A stretch of DNA of 64,000 nucleotides from Larix kaempferi (Eukaryota > Streptophyta > Pinopsida > Pinales > Pinaceae). The first letter of the stretch is position 1, and each line of letters opens with the position of its first letter. Under the pieces are notes generated by a model that was not told the DNA's origin, ran no database searches, and saw nothing but the letters and a program-made list of their open reading frames with translations. Position numbers and translations under genes: made by a program. The stretch is taken from positions 310,001 through 374,000 of the forward strand of contig BSBM01001025.1 of assembly GCA_027924585.1 (NCBI GenBank). Direction: 5' to 3'. Positions 56,805 to 64,000 of the stretch are shown one piece after another.

Positions 56805-58349
56805 CTAGGGGGAAGAAACCACTAAAACATGTGGAATGTTTAGGGAAGTCTGGTGACTAGGAGTCATGCGATGAGTGGGCGTCACAAAGGAAAGCTGATC
56901 GATGGTCACAACATTCCCATGATGGGGAAAATACATCACTCGGAAGAGTGAGGACACTACAGCCTTCATGGCATGGACGTAATCGCGTCCAAGGAGTAGA
57001 TTAAAATCTAAGGGACCTTGGATGACCATGACATCAATACAGACAGTTTTCCCTCCCAAAGTGATAGGTAACTGAGGAAGGGACCCTAAAGGTCCAGTAG
57101 GCCTTCTGTTGAAAGCCAGTATCTGATCAGTGACGGGCACAAGCCGAGGAGAACCTAAGGCTTGCCAAGCAGTTGAGGATAGAATACTAACAGAAGCTCC
57201 TTCATCAACTATCGTACGAAAAATTTCTTTATCGGAAACTCCTACAGATATTTGAAAAGGAACACTCGAAGGAAGACGAGATTCTGTTAGACCATTCCAA
57301 TCAAAGGAAATAACCTCAGTGCTTGGAGGGGGTCTCGCGGAAACGGACAGGGTTTCCCCTTGCCGAGGACATTCTGAACCGATAAGGAAAACATCAGTGG
57401 TTTCCAATTCACTCTCTCTTGGAAGATAAGAATGAGACAAAGATTGTGTCAAGGTGACTGCTTCAGTCTGGACTTTCTCCGATGAAAGAGCGGGATCAAG
57501 TGGGGATGACAGCGACTCAATCACTTCACTCTCGGAAGGGAGAGTGGGATCAATTGCAGATGAAACTGAATTGATCACTTGGTCAACCAGCGGGGGGTCG
57601 AGGGATAGTTTACCATGGTCTGTTGGAGGTACCAGTTGAGAACTAGTAATATCTTCCAACCACCGCGAGGCTTCATCCATGCTCGGACAAAGGAAAGTAC
57701 GGTGCATACCCTTGCATATCAAACAGGGATATAGGACTTTACCCTTACGACCCTTCACCAAGGGGTCACTGGTCGAAGGAGTGTCATCGACATGATGGTC
57801 AGAGGTCGACGATACAATTGGTTTGGGGTTTTTAGACCACACTTCTGACACACGGGAAAGATCAGGACAATCCTTGAGAAGGTGATCACCCTTACAAAGT
57901 TTGCAAGGGAACTTGGGCTTACGGGGTGTTTTCATAGAATGAGTGCCATTAGTGGCAACTGGTTTACGCTTGGTCTCTTCTTTATCCTTCTTCTTCTTAA
58001 CTTTCCTTTTCTTCTTCTTCTTATCCACCTGATTACTACCACTATTGCTTTGGTCAGGCGAGGAAGAAGGAACGGAAGAAGATTCATCCGACGAAGAAGG
58101 GGAAGGATTAGTTTGGGATTGACTCTCTCGTGGTGGAGAGTTAACATTCGAAACATTGGGCGCAATCGGAATTACCGGATTGAATAACCATACGGGTAAT
58201 CCTATGGTTAATCCAGGAAGATTTAACATGGCAATAAAGGGAGGACCAATATCTCCAACTGGAGGAAAAGTAAAAGGTACCCCTTGAAAAGGGGTCTCTG
58301 GATTGGTAGTCCCAGAAGGAGCATGGGCGCATGGAGGTGGATTCTCCAT
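56805..58349 (-). CDS. Zinc-knuckle and aspartic protease-like protein of T2
   Basis: Intact 514-codon ORF; ATG at 58349 heads the conserved region shared with T1. Residues 1-105 are Pro/Ser-rich. Residues 109-128 are a Lys tract that could act as a nuclear or RNA-binding signal. Two zinc knuckles lie at 149-161 (CKLCKGDHLLKDC) and 209-221 (CLICKGMHRTFLC), both CX2CX3HX4C, as in nucleocapsid. An acidic linker follows. A retropepsin-like domain spans about 365-485, with D-E-G-A-S at 382-386 and the hydrophobic 'LLLGRDY' at 451-457. The usual D-T/S-G triad has Glu in the middle, so activity is doubtful. No capsid domain, reverse transcriptase or integrase. T1 carries the same protein, broken. 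Confidence 0.88.
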   Translation of the reverse strand: MENPPPCAHAPSGTTNPETPFQGVPFTFPPVGDIGPPFIAMLNLPGLTIGLPVWLFNPVIPIAPNVSNVNSPPRESQSQTNPSPSSSDESSSVPSSSPDQSNSGSNQVDKKKKKRKVKKKKDKEETKRKPVATNGTHSMKTPRKPKFPCKLCKGDHLLKDCPDLSRVSEVWSKNPKPIVSSTSDHHVDDTPSTSDPLVKGRKGKVLYPCLICKGMHRTFLCPSMDEASRWLEDITSSQLVPPTDHGKLSLDPPLVDQVINSVSSAIDPTLPSESEVIESLSSPLDPALSSEKVQTEAVTLTQSLSHSYLPRESELETTDVFLIGSECPRQGETLSVSARPPPSTEVISFDWNGLTESRLPSSVPFQISVGVSDKEIFRTIVDEGASVSILSSTAWQALGSPRLVPVTDQILAFNRRPTGPLGSLPQLPITLGGKTVCIDVMVIQGPLDFNLLLGRDYVHAMKAVVSSLFRVMYFPHHGNVVTIDQLSFVTPTHRMTPSHQTSLNIPHVLVVSSP

Positions 58350-60322
58350 GGAACAAAACTAAGTGATGTAGACAAAGTTTTGTTAAAAAGAACTCAAAAA
58401 CCCTCAGGCAACCGAGCGTGCGAAAGGGGAGCTAGGAAAAGACAAGGCTCACAGGCCAAAAGAGCAAGCTCAAAAAACTATACTGAGGCCGCTTCCAAAG
58501 TAAGCGAGCTGTACAACAAAACGGCCAGAATGCCAACAAGCAGCCCTACAAAGAAAAAGAACCTCTACAAGATAGCAAGCAAAACCTCCTAACTAAGAGC
58601 TGGAGACCTCAACAAATTGTATCCTTCGCAAGGTGATGAAATCCAAGTCGAACAATACAACATGAGAGACTGATATAAGAAGGATATCCCTCTACCGAAA
58701 GGGATCCTGGGTAAAAGAGCCCTAGTAGAATAGATACTAAGCTACCTCGTTCATGACACATCGGAAAAGGTTTTGGGCACTTCAGCCTTCCGAAGAAGAC
58801 AGCGATCGATGTTGCCTTAGGGCTAAGTGGAGTGCGGTATTCCACAGAGTCCGTCCGGTTCTCAATCTCGCGGCCGTTTAACCCCTGAAAGTTGGAAACA
58901 GTCAGGAGGCCCCTCCACAAACTAGCTGTGACCGTGTCAATAAATACTAGAGGATTTTAGTTCCCTAAAGACAACGACTATGTCTCAGATGAAAATGACA
59001 AGGGGGAATTATTTTGATGCCTATCCCCGGTGTCCTACCTAACTACCAAATTCTTTTGATTTCCTCAAGTGAGGTTAGAGTTGGTTTAATTAGGGAGATT
59101 AATTTTAGAGGCTGTCTTACACAATCGGGTTATGGAAGTGCAACTTGATGGTGTTATGACGACTCAAACCATGCAAATGAAGATGAATCGAAATGAGCCT
59201 TTCTCTTCGATGAACACTAGCTAAAGTAAGGAAGAATTCTTTCTGTTCCCAATATGCACAACCCAATGCACATGCAATTTTATTTCTTTTCAAAATGATA
59301 GAAAGAAGTAAAATATGTACCCAAAACTAACCCAAAGTAATGAAAAATTTCTTCATATGAACACCAAACGTAATGATTCTAATTCATTTCCTATCTTTTT
59401 ACACTTGAAAAAGACACATCCAAGCTACGGGAAGAAAGATTCTACAAATGCTTCCAATCAAATGCAAGACAAAGAGAAGAACCTAATAATATCGTCTAAC
59501 TCAAATGCACATAAATATGAAACAAGCATTCCTTCTTCTCATGAATGTAAGACCAAGAATGTCAAATGATTAAATTAAAGCAAGAAGAATATCTATGTGT
59601 TTCAATTTCATGAATATGGTAAAAGAACGACAAAATCAAGCTTCTTTTTGAACTAAAGTGGAGGCAAGGAATCAATCTTTTCAAACAATCATTAGCTAGG
59701 ATGTAAAGGACATAAGATGCCAAGCAATCCAAACACGCCAAGCACACCAAACCAAAAATGATCTCAAAACCTTAATATGGGTCAAAACGACCAAAAATAG
59801 AACCCATTTCGCTTAAAAATGCAAGCAAAACACTAGTATTGATTCAAAGGGCCAACATGGATCCAAATCTCGAAAAGACCCAAAAATAACCAAACAAACC
59901 AAATAAATACACTTTCCAGGAACTGTCGCGGGCCCGTGGACCACCTGGGCGCGGTACTGCAAGACTACCGCGCTGTATACAGCGCTTAAGGGGCGGTACT
60001 GCAAGACTACCGCGCTCTGGAAGTGGTGAAGGCGCGGTACTGCAAGACTACCGCGCTCTGGAAATGGTGAAGGCGCGGTACTGTAAGACTACCGCTCTGT
60101 AGGCAGTTACGGGGGCGCGGCACTGTGTGAACAGGGAAAGAGGCGGAAATTTGAGAAAAGATCTTGACTTTTCAAGGGTTCGCCAACCCAGAGGACTTAC
60201 TGATCTGTAACAGAAGTCTAATGCAGAGAACAGGGAGGTGAATGAAGGTGAAAGAACCCAATTCTTACAATCAATGAGTGAAATTGAAAGCAAACTTCAC
60301 AAGCAAAGAAAATGGATTCAAG
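58350..60322 (-). other. Leader of T2
   Basis: 2 kb between PBS and ORF. No sense ORF of note. Two antisense ORFs (58284-58592, overlapping the ORF start, and 59315-59569) have open counterparts in T1. The palindrome cluster lies at 59925-60125. Confidence 0.6.
59925..60125. repeat. Cluster of GCGCGGTA...TACCGCGC palindromes
   Basis: Four units of about 50 bp, each an inverted repeat such as 'gcgcggta' (59949-59956) and 'taccgcgc' (59966-59973) around 'ctgcaagac'. Decayed versions are in the T1 leader (22245-22400), and related motifs in the LTRs of both elements. Confidence 0.85.
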
Positions 60323-60341
60323 ATCCCCAGCGGAGTCGCCA
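60323..60341 (-). other. Primer-binding site of T2
   Basis: TGGCGACTCCGCTGGGGAT on the - strand, four bases after the 5' LTR. Tat/Ogre-type PBS; tRNA identity not checked. Confidence 0.88.
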
Positions 60342-60345
60342 TTCT

Positions 60346-61333
60346 TGTTATGTGGAATTCTGCCCTACGGATAAGTCAAAATTCCCTTAGGCTAAAGTAG
60401 ACTTTAACTAACTCTAGGCTAAGAACAGACAAAACAAATGCAACCTTGAATCCCCAGATCTAACAAACATCTCAGAATTAAAATGTTGGAGAGAATAGAA
60501 GGAGTTTAACTGACCTTATGTCCAAACGCTTGTCTTTGATATTTGCTCCAAGCTCCAAGTCCTCACAAGTAAACCTGTTAACAATGGAACCAAAACACAA
60601 GCATGTACTATTCTCTAGCAATCTGAAAACATGAGTTAAGATCTAAATCTATGAGAGATACAAATCATATCATTAAAACAAGATTAACACAAATGATTTG
60701 GGAAAACAAGACAAGTTATTCCATTACCAACTTGAAGTCATGTACAATAGTTGTTTGATGTCCAAGCCAACCTCCAGCTCCAAGTGCTTCCTATAGCTAT
60801 CTCCACAAGGCTGCAAGATCATAGGTTTGATGCCCCAAAAGTCCTCCCTTTGGCCCATGGAAAGCTTCTCTCTTATAGCACATGGAAAGGTTAACCAACA
60901 AGAGAGAAGTGTGGATCTATGGAGGGTTTAGTGGATCAGGCCAGCTAAACAAAGAAGGAGTTAGGATCGAACCAAAGGTGGTAATCCCAACAAAATCTCC
61001 TCGAAGGTCGAAATCCCAAAATCCAAGGCAAAAAGGCTAATTTCAGACTACCGCGCCCCTATAACTGAGCATAACGCGGTAGTACCGCGCCCCAGAGAAG
61101 GAGCAACGCGCGGTAGTGCTAACTACCGCGCCCTTGTAGATGTGCAAGGAGCGGCAGTGCTCACAAACAGGGCTAAGTTGGGCTGGTAGATGGTAGAAAA
61201 AGGTTTTGCTTTCAGTATTCAGTCAATGGTTTTCACTCTGGATGTTCAGATGATCTTTAAGGGAAACTGTCGTTTAGGTCGGTAATGCAAGGATGCGACA
61301 CTAATATGTAATGTGTAATATTGAGGTATAACA
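60346..61333 (-). repeat. 5' LTR of T2
   Basis: 988 bp, nearly identical to 52477-53464. Differences noted at left/right positions 52585/60454, 52925/60794 and 53069/60938. Confidence 0.94.
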
Positions 61334-61338
61334 CATGG
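61334..61338. repeat. Target-site duplication CATGG, right copy, for T2
   Basis: Exact partner of 52472-52476. Host ORF resumes. Confidence 0.92.
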
Positions 61339-62046
61339 TAGATTTGGATAGAAGGTTCGGTAGGAAAAAATAGGCGATCTCAAGTCAAACAAAAGAATCC
61401 TCAAAATAAGAAAAACAAAAGAAAGTAAATGAGAAGGCTCTAGCAGCAGAAAATACCATGAAGTCAGAAGGAAAAAAATTATCAAAGAAGATGGAAGAAG
61501 AACAACTGGGTAAGGAAAATGAAGAAATGAAACAAAAGGAAAAGGAAGTTGAGGAAGAAAGGATAAAAGAAGAACAAGAAAAGGAAAATAAAGTAGTTGC
61601 GAAGCAGAAAAAGAATAAATTGCAATCTCAAGCCAACAAGAAAGAAGAAGAAGAAGAAAGGATCAAGAAAGATGCGGAAGAGAAAAAAAATCAAGATGAA
61701 AGTCACGGTCGACAAGATATGGATATAGATGATCTTGTTGATCCTAATCCAGAAATACCTCTCACTAGAGGTCACCTTCCATTGGTTGAGATCGGGCTCA
61801 ACCATTCACACCTTCAAAACAACATTTAGTAGCTAAACTTGATACTATCATATTTGATACAAAAAAAAAAACTATCTTGAGGAGATCAGAGAAAATATTA
61901 AAGATTGGCACCCAGCCATATATTGTAACTGTACAAGAAAGCACCATGGTAGAAGGCACACATAAATATCCAAAATTCATGGCCTCCATAAATGTAGCAG
62001 CAGCTCAGTTGGGCGCATCCCAAGAACAGGAAGTTTTGATGAAAAA
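61339..62046 (+). pseudogene. Decayed ORF of unknown type, right part
   Basis: Continues 51939-52476 in frame once T2 and one TSD are removed. Two stops (about 61371 and 61425), then an open 123-codon stretch (61458-61829) extremely rich in Lys and Glu, a probable coiled coil. After a frameshift near 61830, 'LVAKLDTIIFDTKKKTILRRSEKILKIGTQPYIVTV' and 'FMASINVAAAQLGASQEQEVLMKN' follow to the start of an inserted LTR. Function unknown. Confidence 0.55.
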
Positions 62047-63175
62047 TGTATAGTTAGGAAAGGCCTAACATTGACCAGTTTTGGGAGAAGCAACCCCACA
62101 ATTCTAGGATGAGGGTATGGAGTGAAGCGAAGTTGACAGGAAAGGGCATGTCCCCTTAGTAAAGATGAAGTAATAAGGACAACCAGAGGTAGTTGAAGCA
62201 GTTAAGGATGAAGCGATGAACTGATAGCTATAGGAACAAAGAGTAAAGAAGCAGAATGGTGCAAAGGATGTGCCACTATAGAGTCAGAGCCGCACAGTTA
62301 GAACTGCATTGTGAGAAGAAGCGTCAGAGTCAGAAGGAGTAGCACAAAAGGACAACTGAGTTGCAGTGAAGTTAAGACAAAGAGTGGTCAATAAGAGAAC
62401 CATGATATTTTGGGTTTAAGGGTACTATGGGGGTTGGCCCATAGTTATTGTAATATGTGGCCTTCAGGCACATCTATAAAAAGGGAAATTTTGTATAAGG
62501 AAGGGAGATATTTTGTGAGATATTGTTAGATGTTGGTAGATTGATAGAGATCTAAGAGAGTAAAAGAATCTATAGCTAAGTGCACAGAGATCTATTGTAG
62601 AGAAGAGTCTGTAGTTGAGTGCGCAGAATAGAACTATTACCCCTCTTCCAAGTAATATAAGAACTGTTCTTATGGACGTAACTCCCATCCGGGGGGGTGA
62701 ACCACGTAAATCCCTGTGTTATGTGTATGAATCTATGATATGTTTTATATTCATGTTGTGATATGTTTATGTATTTGATTTCATATGTATCTGAATGAGA
62801 ACCATATGTTAAGTAAGATAAATACATGTGTATGAATTATGTGAAGTAACATTAAGTATGATGAATCCGTAGTTATAAGAGTAAAGACAACAAAGATTCA
62901 ACGAAGTCTATAGGTTGTTGATAACTGTGAAGTGCGTAGTCGCAAGTTGATATTAATATGTTAAGTGCATGTTATCAAAGAATGCATTACTAGATCACAT
63001 AAGACATCTACGCATCACCATGGTTACAGAAACCTGATTCTATAAGCCCCCATCTTTGCTTTAGGTGAGACTTCAGCTTATTCACAGGTTGATGCCGAAA
63101 GGGCCAATGAAAGGGTTTTTTTGGGGTCTACAATTAACTTCGTCGAACCCGGGTCAGCCCGATAAGTAACCAACA
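62047..63175 (+). repeat. LTR related to S
   Basis: Similar to solo LTR S (17233-18071 and 42530-43006, reverse complement) in the same order: 'cagttttgg...gaagcaa', 'ccttagta...agtaataag', TATAAAAA (62475-62482), 'actcccatccgggggggtga' (62682-62701) and '...gtaaccaaca' at the end (63175). The start is approximate, and no clean TSD was found. Coding remnants abut both sides. Confidence 0.65.
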
Positions 63176-63830
63176 AATGGTTCCATTTCCGACTTTGGAC
63201 TTGTCGAGATGGTGATGTGCGATGTTGGTGTGCCAACCTAGAAGAGAAGAGAGCGCAACAAATGGTCTCATTGCCACGCTATCTGTATGCAGTTAAGCAT
63301 ACCAAAAAATGGTTCCATGCCATGCTTGAACTGATATTTTGGTGATGTATCAGATTGATGTGGAATCCAGAGAAGAAAGAAATACAGAACTGGGTAAGCC
63401 AGGCAAAACTTGATTTTGTGAAGAAAGAAAACAAACATTCGCGTCTTACCACAGAGCAATGGTTGCTGAGGTATATATTCATCGAATTGCATGAAATTTT
63501 CTTCACTAATTTTGCTACTGAGCTCTATGAGTGGATATTGAGGATAGAAGAATGGAAAAACTGTTTTCAAGGTGCAGAACCTACAATTTGGAATCCAGAG
63601 TTGATTCAATGACTTAAAGGGATTGACAACCAGATTTCAAGAGTAGTAGACTTTTGGTTGGATAGCTTACTAGAAGGCTATATTAAAGAGTTTTTTGTGG
63701 ACACTTTGAAGTCTTACAACACAGTAGAAGGATATTTTTTCCAAGGATTTAGAGGTAAGTACCTGAAAAACCTGATTTTATGCATTAAAATTCTATTAGC
63801 TGAAAAAGGTGTCTTAAGAATGCAATCGGA
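63176..63830 (+). pseudogene. Decayed ORF of unknown type after the S-like LTR
   Basis: One frame from the LTR end reads 'KWFHFRLWTCRDG', 'CWCANLEEKRAQQMVSLPRYLYAVKHTKKWFHAMLELIFW', then (after a stop near 63339) the 84-codon 'MWNPEKKEIQNWVSQAKLDFV...EEWKNCFQGAEPTIWNPELIQ', another stop at 63610, and 'ISRVVDFWLDSLLEGYIKEFFVDTLKSYNTVEGYFFQGFRG'. Trp-rich, helical-looking, no family recognised. It may belong to the same degraded element as 51939-62046. Confidence 0.5.
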
Positions 63831-64000
63831 TTCCTAGGGTTTGAGTCTGTAATGTTCAATAACATAGATAGTGACATAGACGAAGATATTGATATTTTGC
63901 ATAGTGGAAAAAGATATAAAGTTAGCACTAGAAAGAGGTCTCATGAAGTTTAACCTCACACATTCCTAGAAACCGAGTTAGGAACTGATAGAAATTCATA
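63831..64000. other. Unassigned end of window
   Basis: AT-rich, no ORF or repeat recognised. Probably the continuing host relic. Confidence 0.4.

Larger units (their letters stand above)
52477..61333 (-). mobile_element. Young non-autonomous element T2 (zinc knuckle/protease only)
   Basis: 8.86 kb with two 988-bp LTRs (52477-53464 and 60346-61333) that differ at about three positions by eye. PBS TGGCGACTCCGCTGGGGAT (60341-60323, - strand), palindrome-rich leader, intact 514-codon ORF (58349-56805), long repeat field (56790-55080), small-ORF region and PPT 'actttagggggcatc' (53479-53465). TSD CATGG is perfect. No reverse transcriptase or integrase. The best-preserved element in the window. 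Confidence 0.95.

Noticed and set aside
61482-61805. 107-codon Phe/Leu-rich - strand ORF, membrane-protein-like
   Set aside because: It is the antisense shadow of the Lys/Glu-rich coiled coil; GAA and AAG codons read as TTC and CTT on the other strand.
62047-62340. Apparent continuation of the unknown ORF with many TAG codons where Gln would fit
   Set aside because: The stretch aligns in order with the beginning of solo LTR S, so it is better explained as LTR sequence than as an ORF decayed by CAG-to-TAG changes.
1-64000. Host protein-coding gene
   Set aside because: Every longer ORF falls inside an element or its remnant; no multi-exon gene with a recognisable product was seen. A small or poorly conserved exon cannot be excluded.

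Overview
This window looks like intergenic DNA from a large, repeat-rich plant genome. A gymnosperm such as a conifer is my best guess, from the very long LTRs, the deep nesting and the methionine-tRNA primer sites, but nothing fixes the species. I found no host gene, rRNA, CRISPR array or intact tRNA. Almost every base belongs to an LTR retrotransposon or its remains, and most boundaries can be set to the base by TG...CA ends, 5-bp target-site duplications (TSDs), primer-binding sites (PBS) and polypurine tracts (PPT).

Left part (1-13319). A decayed Copia element A (+ strand, 5' end outside the window) runs to 12361. A second Copia element, C1 (4636-11647, - strand, TSD CTGAT), sits inside it. 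A itself lies in the tail of a Ty3/gypsy relic (12362-13319). Both Copia elements carry only reverse transcriptase/RNase H, a long non-coding leader, and large tandem-repeat arrays between pol and the 3' LTR.

Centre (13320-51941). A degraded LTR and an unassigned flank hold the chromovirus-like gypsy element G (14834-51342, + strand, 2.5-kb LTRs, TSD ACTAA). A solo LTR, S (17233-43006), interrupts G's 5' LTR. Inside S lies U (18072-42524, - strand, TSD TATGC), which has 2.17-kb LTRs and one long ORF of unknown function. That ORF is split by two further insertions: T1 (21066-30116, + strand, TSD ATCTG) and the Copia element C2 (30971-38836, + strand, TSD GTTCG/GTTCA). C2 carries its own solo LTR (33202-33796, TSD GTTCT). 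With these removed on paper, U reads in one frame for 866 codons including the terminal stop, with one internal stop. A further solo LTR (47375-48193, TSD GGACT) splits G's integrase. Insertion order is therefore host < G < S < U < T1 and C2 < solo LTR.

Right part (51942-64000). A CACTA-like transposon end is followed by a decayed ORF of unknown type. It is interrupted by T2 (52477-61333, - strand, TSD CATGG), a second copy of the T1 family with almost identical LTRs and an intact 514-codon zinc-knuckle/protease ORF. T2 is the youngest and least damaged element here. An S-related LTR (about 62047-63175) and another decayed ORF close the window.

The elements do not form a pathway. T, U and the C1/C2 Copias each lack functions needed to transpose (T and U have no reverse transcriptase; C1 and C2 share an altered catalytic motif), so they were probably mobilised in trans by relatives elsewhere in the genome.
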